Notes: generated from the letters alone by a model not told the origin. A stretch of DNA of 64,000 bases from Himantopus leucocephalus (GCA_003993805.1 RSEF01000001.1:152247898-152311897); one strand, 5' to 3'. Counted from the stretch's first letter, positions 1 through 12,319 are shown. Numbers and translations are program-made.

Positions 1-175
1 GGAAGGGACCTTAAAGATCATCTAGTTCCAACTGCCCTGCCGTTGTCAGGTACATGTTCCGCTAGACCAGGTTGCTCAAAGCCCCATCCAGCCTGGCTTT
101 GACCTGCTTGCCACACTGCTTTTGATGCAGCCCGGGATATAGTTGGGGGACTTTGTCTTTCTCTTGAGGCTTTGG
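1..175 (-). mobile_element. CR1 LINE fragment, minus orientation
   Basis: The left edge reads as the reverse complement of an avian CR1 3' region. It begins GGAAGGGACCTTAAAGATCA, followed by the typical CTAGACCAGGTTGCTCAAAG and CCCCATCCAGCCTGGC blocks, then a diverged GATGCAGCCCGGGATAT block. It is cut by the window edge, so its full length is unknown. Confidence 0.85.
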
Positions 176-3100
176 GTGCTCTTGCAAGCCCTCTCTTCAG
201 GCCAGTGCTCCAATGAAATCAGTTCCCCTTCAACCATAATGCTACTCTGAGGAGGCACCTTAATACAAATTTGCAGTTGAAATCTTTTTTATATTTTGTT
301 GCACAAAGACACCTACCCATCACCCGCTGCAATGCCTTAATCAGTTGGTATACATTTATACAGAATTTATTACAATACCACCAAGCTTCTCCTGGTAATA
401 CACTTAATACACAGGGTGGCTTTCGGAGGGGTTGGGTTTCTCTGGACCACCCTGTCCTGGGTGGTTTGCATCTTCTTGGTGTTCATCTCAAAAATTTTTC
501 ATTTGTGTTTTGTTTTGTGTTACCTTGCTGAAAGTCAGGAAGTTCTCCCCCTGCTAACTTTGGTAAGGAAGGGCTTGGATTTGTGGGCTTATTCTCGCCA
601 GTCAACCTTAAGCTTTACAGGCTATATCATTATTCATAGACTCTTTTAAATTTCTTTATAATGCCCTGCAGTACATTCCCTTGAAACGTCAAGATAGCAA
701 ATTCCTATTTTTGCAAAACATGAATTGGCAAAGTTGTTGCTCTTTTATCAGGATCAGTTTTGTACATAAATTATGAGAAGTAGTGCATTCTTTTGGAGAG
801 ATTTTCACATTCAAAGAAATTAAAAATGTTATATAAAGACTACGCATAGATACATCGAGACCCCTAGTGTAAATGTGTCCCAGCTGTGCTGGGTTTCTGT
901 GGGCTGTGTTTTTGCCATCCTTATTGAGGCTGCGCAATCCTCTGTGATAATTCTATTGAAATCCTGGAAATAACTTTCAGAGTTAGGATCTACTGAAGTG
1001 ATTAAGATGACAGAGCCTGACCATTAGGGTAAGATCCAAAGCCTATTGCTGCTGATAAGAATTTTTCTAGGTACTTCTGTGGTGGCTTTAGATCAACGTG
1101 CTTTGACTTGTGGTGTTTGTGTAGATGAATGTTGAAGAGGAGAGTCAATTTTTTTTTACTAAAAGTTGTATTTAAATCTATTTTCCATATATTTTGTCAA
1201 CATGAGTTTCAGTATTTTACTAAATATTAGAATTTTTATGCCATTAAAATGACATCTTATTTCATACAGGTGCATCCATTTCGACTTGAATTTATCTTTA
1301 TGTTATTTGTTTTATTTTCAGAATTGATTGGAGTCAGCATTGTTCTTGAATCAGTCTCATCTGAATTTCTGACTATTCTGTGGGGACTTAGTAGAAGAAA
1401 AACGTCAGATAGGGCACTGAACAGCTTGCATAAACAGTTCTTGAGACAACTATATCTATTTTGAGTTCCCAATAGACTCTTTAAATTAGCATGAAAAACA
1501 AGATTATTACGGTTTTGGGTACTTTGATGATCTAAGCTCTCAAGACATTGAATCCCTTTTTCTCAAAGCTTTTGTTCAGGTTCCCTCACTGCATAAAAAA
1601 CACGGCCTGTCTTCTCTTTCTTATCCTTGCCTCCAAACCTTGAATCCAGAGTAGGCAGATCTTAAGCTACAGATGCTATAGTGCTTAAAATGGATTAATT
1701 CTGGCATGTCGAACGTATGAAGATTATGGTGAATCATTGGCAAAAAGTCCAGCCAGAGGATTCTCCTGTGTATCACAAAGTTTTTAAAAGAATCACTACA
1801 AATATGCTACTGGGGATCTAAACCAGCTGCTTATGGTAAGAATTTGACCCTCGTATAGTGAACTGTCCTCCTCCTTAGTTTAGAGTGCTGTACTTCTGCT
1901 GAATATGCTTGAAGGTTGTGCCCTTCAGTGACCCATCTTCATCACGAAGATACAAATTATTTTTGATTTTTTCCAAGCTAAAGCCAATTGTGTTAGCTTG
2001 GTGACCTAAAAAGTATTTTGTGAATTTCGAATAATTAATGCAGCACTTAAAAGGAGGTTGTTCTTTTTCATGCCTACCACTCACTTTGCTTAGAGGATCC
2101 CAAAAGGATGCACTTAGGAGAGAAGCAGTACAGCAGTGCAATGTCCCTTTCCTCTCCCAGCCATCCTCAGCGAGGGGGTGCTGATTTCCTTAAGCTAACT
2201 CAGAAGCGTAGATTACTCTCCCAGTCATATGGTATCTTTCTGATATTTGTGTCTTTGACCTTTTTGTAAGGATTTTAATCGTTTGTTCAGTGTCTTTGTT
2301 CTTTCTTATAGGATTTTCTTTGAAAGAAGTCTTTCAAAACTCTCTATTACAGTAGCAGCTTTCACTGAGGTTATTTCAATTTTGCAATACTCCAGGCTCC
2401 AGAATCTGGTTTTCAAACTCTGTTGAATCAGGCTGGAAACAGACATTTAAAGTGACTGTTTAGCAAAATAATTATTTTTTCCCAGTGGTCTAGAGTGAAA
2501 AATATGCAAATATGAATAAAATGAGCTCATTTGGAAGGCACTGAGCTTTAATGAATAACCATTTATATAACAGCAAAATAAAGCAAATTAAAATTTGTTG
2601 TGAACACAAGCTCTTTTAAAAGAACAAATTAAGTGAACATACTGAGAGTTAAATCGAGACACTGGAGGCTTTAATAAGCCTGTTCTCTGCATGAGGAGTG
2701 CTGAATGAAAGAGGAATCAAATAAGACCTTCACACAATTGGCACCAAAGTATTTTTGTTTCTAGCCTAACTCTATGCGTTGTAATAACACACTGAGTTTG
2801 AAATCTTACTGTGGTACATCACTTGAGGTGAAACAGTGAAGAAAATTGATCCCTTGCCCGTAACTCCTGTGCACAGATTTCCCCAGAAATGGCAGTTTCA
2901 CTGGAGGGTTTGTTTGTTGACGCTGCATCTATATCTGGAAATTAACATCAAGCTGAATGTTTCTGTTCTGTACAAGGTTGGATAGTTTTAAAGGACAAAA
3001 AAAGCAACAGCAAGAAGAAAATACTCCAAATGTCTGCTTCGTTTGGTTTTTTTTCCCTTTTCTTTCTTTCTTGGTCAGTCTGAGCAATATAATTCCAGAG

Positions 3101-3536
3101 TTAATGAAATTTATAGAGAACAGTTATAGACCAGTATGACTCTAGGTTTTATGTGAGAATTATTTTCTTTCTAGTATCTGGAATGCTAAATGTCTTTATT
3201 TTGGCTACATTTATGTAAATATTGAGTCCTCTTGCATATCACGAAAACAAACATGTATTGCAAATTATTTTTTCTTACTGCAGAAGCACAGCAAAAACTC
3301 CATCCTCAAAAAAATGCATTAGTCTACATCCTCAAAGTCATCAGGCCGTCCCAAAAATCTCCGTTCAGTGCTCTGAACCTTCACCTATTGCAACTGATGG
3401 ATAATACATGATCTGTCTCAAAGGGCTTACTCCCACTTTTGCAATACATTATCTGTGAGATCAAATTAATCCAGTTTAATAGCACTATAAAGCATGTTAT
3501 AACATCTTAAAGTAAATACAAGCACATACCAGCTAA

Positions 3537-3612
3537 TGCAAGGAGGAGGCTGAACCAGATGACCTCCTGAGGTCCCTTCCAAACTCAACTTATTCTGTGA
3601 TGCTGTGATTCT
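3537..3612 (+). mobile_element. CR1 LINE 3' end fragment
   Basis: This short 5'-truncated copy has the diagnostic avian CR1 tail: GATGACCTCCTGAGGTCCCT followed by TCCAAACTCAACTTATTCTG and short ATTCTGTGATG-type terminal repeats. Confidence 0.88.
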
Positions 3613-4522
3613 TTCCTTATCTTTGATAGAGCTGATTCACTGTTACTAAAAAAAAAGTGAGAAAAAAAGTCAAAAACCTGAAATTTCTGCTGCATAGCTA
3701 ACAAGTGAATGAGAGGACAGGACACTTGCAGAGGGGCAGAAGATCAAGCCTGTACAGAAAACAAGCCAGAGGTTTATATAATCAGGAAATTGAAAAGGAA
3801 ACTTCATGAAATTCATAAGAACTATCAGTATTTATATCCAATTTAGATAATAAAAAATAGATATTTTGATGTGTGAAGCTATGGAAAATGTTTGTGGATG
3901 GTTAAATGGAATGTTAAATTTAATTAAAAAAATTTAACTTGCACTACCAAGCACAATATTTTGCTTGTGCTTGTGTTTTTTCCTTTGATATAAGTTATTA
4001 TAAAACAATTGCCAAGCATATGTCATACAATTATTAACTGTCCACCTAAGCTGAATGGCACAAAAGGCATTTATTTGATGTTTAATTTTCTGTCAGTGCT
4101 TGTAAAACTTTTCCTAAGCTTTCAGGCCAGGGTAGTGGGGCCTTTCCTTCAACTGTGAAATCCTTCATTTGGAAAAAGAGCAAGGGGAGGTCCGCTCTAA
4201 ACTATAGTGAAGCTTTTGTGGAATCTGGATGTGATGTAATTCACTTGGCTCACAGATTCGCATCTCAGTTCAGTTGGTCCAGCCAGCAGATGGTCACATC
4301 TTGTATGAGTAAATGAGAAACAGTCAGAACTTGTGTGGACAGCAGTCCATTTGTATAGCCCTCTTCAAAAACCTCTGCTGACTGACAGTAATGTGTCACG
4401 CATTTTCACTTTAAACTTCATACTGGTTTTACTCTGTGGTTAGCCCTTCATAGCGGCATGCTTATATTCACTGTCCTTAAGTTGATTACCTCACTAATTT
4501 TCCATTTTCTGTATTGTAACAG

Positions 4523-4591
4523 CTGGAAACAGTGAAAGTGAGGGCCAAGAAGCAGTGAGGAAAATACAAGAAGAAACTTTGACTGGAAAAG
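4523..4591 (+). CDS. DHRSX: DHRSX exon 3, on the opposite strand to exons 1-2
   Basis: On the plus strand a 69-nt exon lies between a consensus acceptor (TATTGTAACAG|CT) and a donor (AAAG|GTACC). Taking the G left by exon 2 it reads AGNSESEGQEAVRKIQEETL then TGK, ending in phase 1. The matching human segment is AGNNDSKAKQVVSKIKEETL then NDK: the same length, with no gaps. This is the helix region following the SDR nucleotide-binding motif. The reading frame and both splice sites are intact, so it looks like the functional exon, not a pseudogene copy. What is odd is the strand: exons 1 and 2 are on the minus strand, and the 100-N gap at 11,510-11,609 lies between. The contig holding this exon is probably reversed in the scaffold. 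No second copy was seen on the minus strand. Confidence 0.92.
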
Positions 4592-5162
4592 GTACCATAC
4601 TATATCCTTTCCTTTAAGAAACTCTTTATTCCTCTCTTTTTGCTGGCATCTTCTTTTATATGAGGTCCCCTTGTGTATTGTTAAACTTTTTTTAGTTTGG
4701 GGAAGCTAATTCTTAAAGTAAATCTGACACAAGGGTAAAATGAGTGCGATATTTTAAAAAAATGTTTTCAGTTTTGTTTGACTTCTTTACTGTAACCATT
4801 GCAAAAGGGTTGTCTGCAAGTTACAGTCTGTCTCCGTATGTGTATGGGCACAATGATTTAATAGCTGGGCAGAAAATCAGGATACTAGTCATTTCTGCTA
4901 AGGGAAGGAGGACAGCAGGTAAGAGTGGGTGTGCTCTTTTTCATTGCTGGTCTTGGCTCCCATCGTGTGTGTAATCCCATAAAAAAGTGATTTTTTCCGG
5001 GGGCTAGGAGGTTTCTGAAAGAACAGGGCTGCCCAGTTGTGTTATTTGACACATGGTGAGAGCTTATAATCCATCACAAAATAAATAAAACTCTTTTCTT
5101 AAAAATAGATGGACCTTTTATATCAAGCCAAAATTCCTATGTTTTTGCAGTTCTTTTGTTTG

Positions 5163-5460
5163 TTTTTTTTTTTTGATCTGAGGAGTGATCATGTTGGGGG
5201 CGGCATAACGAGAGCGTAGCTTGATAACTATGAGAAAAGGCATATTGCGCGCTATCTGCTGTGCAATTATAATTTGCAATTTACGGTGGAGGTTAGCGCA
5301 TCTAATATTTCCATCTCTTGCATTCACTGGGTGTAGTTCCTAGTAGTGTGTGATGATTCACTGCTGCCACTTTGATGTATCAGTTCTTGGCAAAATAATA
5401 GGGCAGCGCTGCTACTCCACCCTATTTAGGATCTTCATGGCTTCTTCTGAGATCTCGTTC
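5163..5460 (-). pseudogene. Possible A-tailed retroposed fragment, unidentified
   Basis: On the minus strand an upstream open piece reads EQNEISEEAMKILNRVE before a stop. A second frame reads NARDGNIRCANLHRKLQIII and continues to an A-rich tract at 5,175-5,163. The stretch is CpG-richer than its surroundings (AACGAGAGCGTAGC, GCGCGC). Together these suggest a degraded retrocopy, but I could not assign a parent gene and found no target-site duplication. Confidence 0.2.
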
Positions 5461-6453
5461 TGTTCTTGTGCCTCTAATAATTACTGTTATGATGATCAAA
5501 ATACGTTAATTATTGTGTTAAAAAAACCTTTCATTAAGATTTATCTTTTGACTTAAATAAATGTGCACCCATCATAGCCTCAGGATACATGTATGCTAGT
5601 TAAAAGCATCATAAATTAAAACATAGTCAGAAGGATCATGAAAGGAAAAAGGTAATTATTACATCGTTTAAATCTTTTGCTGGAAGTTTCTGTACAGAGA
5701 CCAAAACCATTTGGAATTAATTACATCACGTGACCTGCATGAAGCTGAATAAACCAGGGTCTGTCTTGTTTTCTCACATCTGTGTGATCACAGGCTTTTC
5801 TAGCATCTCAGTCTTTCTTGACTTTTCTCAATGAAGCAAGCTCTAACCTTCAGTTATAAACTTTTTCAAGATACAGCTAGCAGTTTGAGGAAGCTAAAAG
5901 TGTATCTAGAGTTGACTGAAGGTGTTCCTCATCGTAATTATAATGACTGAGGCTTTAGTAGTCTCAGGTCCTGGTAGATTTGGCCTAAAAACAAACTGGA
6001 AGAGTATTGCCTTTTCAGAATTTCTTACTGATTGAGGGATATTTGTATTTACAAGTGCATTATCCTGTGCAAAGGACTTGTGCGAGTTTAAGCAGCAATC
6101 CTGTGTTGAATTTGCACTTTGCTTTGTAATGGGATGTGTGTGCAGATACTGTGACCAAGACTAGGCCGTGTGAACGCATCACTTTTTCAAAAGCTGCAGT
6201 TCAATATCTGTTTATTCACTGCATAAAAACATTATCAATTATCTTGAATGGGGTTTTTTTTGAGCATTTTTTGTGGCCCATATGAAAAAACTGCTTACAG
6301 AAACTGTTCCCATCTGGAATATTGGACTCTTGAAGGAGAACTACTCAAAACAGTATTGCTTGGCAGCCAGTGTGATCAAGGATTAGGACAATATAGCTGT
6401 CCTTCTTTTGCTATGGACAAACTATATGAGCGGGTGCCATCAGTTTGCTATCC

Positions 6454-6680
6454 AGATCTCATATCTCTAATAAGAAGGAAAATCTCCTTGCTTGTTAGCA
6501 GGTTAGACAGCAAATGGGGCCGAGAACACGTCCTGTTGCCTCCTTGTTGCCTGGCTGAGCCATACGTAGCACAAACAACCCCAGAGACAGCTCTGGGAAA
6601 AGGCCAGGCTTGTTGAATGCATGTAATTACAGTGTTTTTAAGGTGATATCATCCTTCTACATCTTGGCCCACTGTCTGTC
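6454..6680 (+). repeat. Dispersed repeat copy A (inverted pair)
   Basis: This segment of about 227 bp recurs in reverse orientation at 8,581-8,803. Shared blocks include GGAAAATCTCCTTGCT, GTTAGCAGGTTA, CTGGCTGAGCCATA, GTAGCACAAACA and GCCAGGCTTGTTGAATGCAT. By eye the copies are roughly four-fifths identical. I do not recognise the family; it may be part of an old LTR or DNA element. A reading frame runs through both copies and ends at the same stop. Confidence 0.75.
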
Positions 6681-8580
6681 TGGGGCTCTGTCTGCTATCT
6701 AAGAGTAAGTAGTTTTTCTTGACATAATCTACACTTCAGGGACAAGTCAGATTCAAAGCATGTACATAATTGATTCCTATGAAGCAGCAGATGAGCAATA
6801 ACATGTTTTAGAGAAGGATAAAGGATAATAACAAAAAGACTATGCACACAGGTGATGCTTTCTTGCAGCAGCATGGCAAGATGTGAAGAAAGGACTGACA
6901 AAATTTCTGAATACAGGGAGGCAGGAATCCTGGTTTCCCATGCTGGAGGCATTCAAACCAGAGCCAATGCCAAAAGATGGTGGAGTATTGGAGAGGAAAG
7001 CAGTTGTGGCCGTTCCCCTACAAGGCGGCAGTGCTAAAGGACACAGAAAATCCAAGCAATGTATCACAACACCTCTTTCTACCACCCATCCCCTCCCATG
7101 GTGCTACAACAGAAACCTCCTTGGTTCCTCTCCCTGCTGATTCCAGACTGTTTAGGTGTCCTCCTTGGTTTTGGGTTTCAGTGCTGAGTTACCTATTGCT
7201 AAGTGTAAACAGTAAGGAAGGACATGGGCAGCTGAGTGGAAGAGAGTAAGGTACAGGTCCTTGGGACATGGTAGACCCAATTCACTTGACCATCAGAACC
7301 TCCTCCATGATAAAGCAATCAAAGTCCTCAGATATCCAAAACAGATGAGAAGAAGTGCTGCATTGTCATTAAAATTATCCCATGGGCACTATTTCCAAAA
7401 GACCAAGGGCAACAGATTGCTACGCTCTGAATCATAAAGCTGGGAGAAGCCGGAATGATGTGGGCATTTATCTTGCTTCCATTTGATAAATTGGGAACTT
7501 GTGTTGTTAATAGTAGCAATTATATGGCTGGGAAAATTGTTGATGGCTAGGGATTACCACAGAGATATTCTAATTGTGTAAGTCTGTAATTTACGGATAG
7601 GGTGTGTCTGTGTTAGTGTGTTCGTTCGTTAGATCAGGAGAGCGCTTTTCAGGCAACGCTCAACTTCTGCCCGCTTGCTGAGCACGGGTTTGCATCAGGA
7701 AGGGCACCACAGTTCCTGACCTGGATTCTCTTCGGACAGAATTAACCTGGGAGGTGAGCTGCAGCAGTAAAAGAGCATTAGTGCACGGGAGCGAACTTCG
7801 AGCATATCATCTGAACTAAAGAATCCCAGAGACCTGTAGAAGTGCCTATGTCAGGTGTCCAGCACAAAATGAGCTCTAGAGATTGACTTCTATTGATCCA
7901 AACCGCTTGCTAATGTAGCCATAATTGTAGTTACAAGTCCTGAACAAACTACAGTGAGTTATGGGAATTGGGAAGTTTTGTGATAAACTCAACTCTCAAT
8001 GATACTGGAAAAAATCTTTCCATGTACATAATAGAGTATATCTCCTGACTCAGTTACCCTCAGTTTACATCTCTGCAAATGAAAGCAAGTTTTAGCCTGA
8101 TGATTACAAACATACAAATGCTGGAAACTAATATATAAACATGAATGAAAGCTTCATTCATTCCATCATAGGTTCATGAATGCCAATGGAATCAGCAATT
8201 AGCAAAAGTTTATGCATAAATATCACTTAGCGCAGTACCAAGGAAAGGCTCTCACAACTGCAGTGTAGGAGCTGGAGTTGCAAGTAGACTCAAAGGAGAA
8301 AAAAAATTAAAAGTTAGTGAGAAAACAGGGTGTAAAAGTCATATTAAGCACAGACCTCTTCAAAAGGAGAAGCCTGTGTTTAATCTCACCCAACATTTTT
8401 GTGGCAATTCAAATAAAACCACAATTATAAAACTACGCACTAAATCCACAGCATTCATGAGGTTTCCATTTGAAGCCAGGTGAGAAAGGAAGAAGCGACT
8501 TTCTCCCTTGGAGTCAGAGGAATGCAGAGGTGAGCATGGTGGCAACCAAATCGTGTCATTTACAGTCTGACCCACATCAA

Positions 8581-8803
8581 GACAGTGTGGGCCAAGCAGT
8601 AGGAGGAACAATATCACCTTTAAAACACTGCAATTCGCATGCATTCAACAAGCCTGGCTTTTTCCCAGAGCATTCTCTTGGGATGTTTGTGCTACATATG
8701 GCTCAGCCAGGGAATAAGGAGAAGACAAGGTCTTTTGCTCCCTTTTGCAGTGTAACCTGCTAACGAGCAAGGAGATTTTCCTTGTTATTAGAGATCTGAG
8801 ATT
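8581..8803 (-). repeat. Dispersed repeat copy B (inverted pair)
   Basis: This is the reverse-strand partner of the element at 6,454-6,680. Similarity runs from the GATCTCTAATAA block at the high-coordinate end to the TTGGCCCACACTGTC block at the low-coordinate end. Sequence beyond these limits does not match copy A, so they are probably near the real ends of the repeat or of the preserved part. A single-N assembly scar begins only 14 bp past its high-coordinate edge. Confidence 0.75.
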
Positions 8804-8816
8804 GAAAAGTTTACCT

Positions 8817-9083
8817 GAAAGAAGAAGAGATAATCTACCCAATAGGTACACAGCATAATTATTGAATAACTCATGGGTGGTTACTGACGCTTGCTGTATA
8901 TCAGGCACCAGTTTTAACAAAACAGTCCACGTTCTTCTGCTCTGTACCAGGNGAAAGAAGAAGAGATAATCTACCCAATAGGTACACAGCATAATTGTTG
9001 AATAACTCATGGGTGGTTACTGATGCTTGCTGTATATCAGGCACCAGTTTTAACAAAACAGTCCACATTCTTCTGCTCTGTAC
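8817..9083. repeat. Single-N duplication scar (about 131-bp units)
   Basis: Positions 8,817-8,951 and 8,953-9,083 repeat the same sequence on either side of one N at 8,952, starting GAAAGAAGAAGAGATAATCT. The units differ at about three single positions, all transitions. This pattern fits two overlapping contig ends, perhaps two haplotypes, left unmerged. It explains the apparent repeated frame there. Confidence 0.85.
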
Positions 9084-11415
9084 TGCTCTGTTCTGCTCTG
9101 TTTGTTGTTGGCTTTCCCTGAAGGGTAGATTAAGCCAGCTGCTGAGAGTTCCCAAATTCCCAAACTTTTAGATTTGTTTTTGTCCAAGAGTCAACAGTGG
9201 TATTCCCAGCACACGGACCAGAGTTGTGTAAGCCAGTTCAGCAAAGACCGGTGACTTGTTAAAATGTGCAAAAATGTCACCCGGGACTTTTTCTTTGACA
9301 TGGTGTGTCAAAGATGTCGTTATGGAAGTGATCATCCAACTGGTCAAAAACAGTAGAAAATATTTGTGGTTGAGATGTATATTCTATAAGTACGCATAAG
9401 CATGTGTGAGTTATACTTGCTTGTGTCAGATTTCATTTTCATGGTGTAGTTTTGAGGTGTAAAAGAGTAACATCCTGAGATTGTGGCAAGACCTGACATG
9501 GCTACTCTGCCTCTTCTACCACATCCTGCCATTGGCATATCCTTTCTCTACCACTGCTGATGCTGAAAGACCTGTAGGATTGGTTTTAAGTGTTTCCTAG
9601 CAATAACAGTGCAGTTTCCATCTACATGGTTTCTTTTTTCGTGCTGGTGCATTATCTCCAGTACTTAGCTTTGGCAGGTCAAGGACTGCCCTCAGTTAGA
9701 GTTCTACAACGAAATGCCAGGCTCATGAAGACGTCTTGAAGACAGCGTGGTGATATGAGTGAGGAGTAAAGAAGTCTCGATCTGACAGTACACCGCTTTG
9801 CAGGACCCTGAGTGGAACTGTGGAGCTCTTCTGCTTTGTCACTTGATGGCGGGTATAAGAACCTTGCCTAAACATTAAGATTTCTTTTCTTTCCGTAGCC
9901 TCATCTATGGTTATATCAAGTATATACAAGCCATATGAAAATATTTGAATCTTGAAGAATATTGGATGTGTTAAACTTAATCTAAGTCTGTAAAGACTGG
10001 ATCCTCCATGTGCTCAAGGGACTGAAGACCCCTTTCTAGAGGCCAAGAAAGTAATGCAGGAGCTAGTACAGTTTCTCTGTGCTCATAGCACTTATGTCCC
10101 TCACCCAGTAAAGTTGGTGACTTTTTGCTCCGTATTAAGCAAGAAAGATTTTAGTCCACAGAAAGGTATATCTCCAGAGCCCTCTGATAAAATCATTTAG
10201 GTGAATAGTTTGCAAATCAATTGTCCTGCTTTTCTGTTTGTTTTACGGAATACTTTGATGCAAAAACATGGTTAAATTCATTAAGCCTGCTTGCTCGTGT
10301 CTTTTTTGTTCTCCTTTTGACTGTCAGTGTAACATGTTACAAGATTTTTCCCCTCAGTGCTTACAGACAATTGAAACAATAAAGAATCCCGTATTTTTTG
10401 TGTTTCTTAAGACACCTTAGAAATTGAGTTGTCATCTTAACAGAATGGCATTTCAGACATTAAGAGCAATACGAATGTGGTTCACAGAGCCAAAGATGCA
10501 CTGCAGATCTGGATAGTGAGATGGATATAAAGTCTTTCAAATATAAAATGTATTCATAATGCAAGCACAAGCTCTGCCTGTTAGTTTCCTAAATTCCTAT
10601 TTCCATTGGAAATGTGAAACGTTTCATTAACAGGCTCTGCCACCAGGAAACATGATTTTCTCTTATTTAAATTATTTCTAATTGAAACTTACAGACAAAG
10701 AAGTGCACAGGTGTAGCTGTAGGCAGAATAACAAAGTCCTTTCAGATGTCTTGAAACAATTTTCTGACTGTAAATCACTGGAGCTTTGTGTGACTAATGG
10801 GACCGGAGCTCTGAGGTTAGGATTTTGCTGATTGTGCTGCCCTACTGAAGGCAAACCAGAGAAAGGGAATTTCTAAATGAAATTGCCTCTGCAAGGCCTG
10901 AAAAAGCTCCCATTACATCTTTTTACAGGATTTTGATCCTCTTTCTTGTACCTGTAGAGCCCCGATGTCAAGCAGTGGCCGGATAGAGGTGCTCCTGGGT
11001 TTGACACCTCCCATAGTATGCCATTATTTTTTCCAGCTTGAGCAGTAGTTGCATGCGGGTTGCGTGAGCTATTTCCAGACCTTGTCTGTTCTCAAGAAAA
11101 TTGCCGGGGAATCCTGAAAGACAAAGCCAAGAAAGAGGCAATTTGTTTTCTCTCTTGAACGCTTTCATATCTCTCTTCCAAGATCTACTTTATATAGTCC
11201 TAGCTTCCATGGGTCACATGTAGGGCTTCAGCGGTTTTTTTTCAGCGGTTTCCAATTTGCTTATAACAAGTAGAATATTTTCTGTGCAAATGCCTTTGGC
11301 CTCCATGCTAGGGATCCAGCTGCCAGGAGCATAGAGAACTTGCAGCCTGAAGTAAACATGGGAAAAGCAGAGCCTGTATTTGAAGCACTTACGGGCTGTG
11401 TGTGTAACCTTCCAG

Positions 11416-11464
11416 GTGCGAGCTGCACGTGAACCACCAGACTGTGGTCTACCTGAGCGTGCAG
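11416..11464 (+). other. Exon-like segment near contig end
   Basis: A 49-nt open stretch lies between an acceptor-like CTTCCAG|G preceded by a GT-rich run and a donor CAG|GTAATG. One frame reads CELHVNHQTVVYLSVQ with no stop. It does not match any DHRSX segment in frame, and I do not recognise the protein. It ends 45 bp before the scaffold gap, so any following exon would be lost. Confidence 0.22.
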
Positions 11465-11509
11465 GTAATGCTGGTCTTCCCCTGTCAGCTCCGTCCTTGC
11501 AGCAGTATG

Positions 11510-11609
11510 NNNNNNNNNNNNNNNNNNNNNNNNNNNNNNNNNNNNNNNNNNNNNNNNNNNNNNNNNNNNNNNNNNNNNNNNNNNNNNNNNNNNNNNNNNN
11601 NNNNNNNNN
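11510..11609. other. 100-N scaffold gap, left and right contigs conflict in gene orientation
   Basis: Exactly 100 Ns, a conventional placeholder for unknown gap size. DHRSX exon 3 lies on the plus strand to its left, and exons 2 and 1 on the minus strand to its right. This gap is the most likely place for an orientation error. Confidence 0.95.
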
Positions 11610-11819
11610 AATGGAATTTCCTGCTTTTTGGTTTGTGCCTGTTGCTTCTTGTCCTGCCACAGGCACCACTGAGCAGGTCCTGGCTCCGTCTTCTTTCCTG
11701 TCCCCATCAGGCACGGGGACAGGAGCCTTCTCCTCGCCAGGCTGAACAGTACCAGCTCTCTTCTTGTATGTCAGATGTTCAAATCCCTTAATTATCAGTA
11801 GTCAAATTAATTTGGCTAT

Positions 11820-12130
11820 TCTAAGCACATTTGTGCAAAATGCATCGTCTCACTGTTCACCCTTTTTTCTGTATCTATCTTTTATAAATGTACTGAACAT
11901 ATATGCCTGTGAGATCAGGAGTCCCTTTGCTCCATCCCAAAGCTAACAAATAATTCCTAAATGTTGTTTTCTGTCTCCTAATCAGTTACTAATCTACAAA
12001 AGATCTTTCTCTTATCTCAAGACAAGCTAGCCACTTTAAAATCTTTTGGCATGAACCTTGCCAAAAGCTTTTGAAAATCAAGATTACATTATTTCATACG
12101 GTTGTTTAATTCTTCAAAGCATTTAACAAA
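11820..12130 (-). mobile_element. Ancient CR1 LINE fragment (turtle/crocodilian-type), minus
   Basis: The plus strand follows the reverse complement of old amniote CR1 elements: CTCACTGTTCACCCTTTTTT, a TATAAATGTACTGAACATAT block, CTAATCAGTTACTAATCTAC, and GAACCTTGCCAAAAGCTTTT followed by GAAAATCAAGATTACATTA. It is strongly diverged, so the edges are approximate. Confidence 0.72.
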
Positions 12131-12210
12131 TGCTTAATGAATAAATTAAATAAATGTCAAGAAAAACTGCACTAACTCCTCCAAAATTTATCATCACATA
12201 TTTAACTCTG

Positions 12211-12319
12211 TATTTTTTACAATGCCTGACATTTTTTTCAATACTAAAACCACACTCACTGGACNTATTTTTTACAATGCCTGACATTTTTTTCAATACT
12301 AAAACCACACTCACTGGAC
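12211..12319. repeat. Single-N duplication scar (54-bp units)
   Basis: Positions 12,211-12,264 and 12,266-12,319 are identical by eye (starting TATTTTTTACAATGCCTGAC and ending CACTCACTGGAC), separated by a single N. This is most likely an unmerged contig overlap. Confidence 0.88.

Larger units (their letters stand above)
1..4522. other. Intronic sequence flanking DHRSX exon 3 (5' side)
   Basis: Relative to exon 3 on the plus strand this is the intron 2 side. It contains a minus-strand CR1 fragment at the left edge and a short plus-strand CR1 3' end near 3,540. The rest (200-3,530 and 3,613-4,522) is AT-rich sequence in which I recognise nothing. Confidence 0.6.
4592..11509. other. Intronic sequence flanking DHRSX exon 3 (3' side)
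   Basis: Relative to exon 3 this is the intron 3 side. Exon 4 was searched for by its expected content (a LINNAG-type SDR motif) and not found. The region holds an A-tailed, pseudogene-like stretch (5,163-5,460), an inverted-repeat pair (6,454-6,680 and 8,581-8,803), a single-N duplication scar (8,817-9,083), and an exon-like segment near the contig end (11,416-11,464). Confidence 0.55.

Noticed and set aside
11214..11791. Open frames of 120-166 codons spanning the N gap at 11,510
   Set aside because: They are artificial: translation through 100 unknown bases joins unrelated contig ends.
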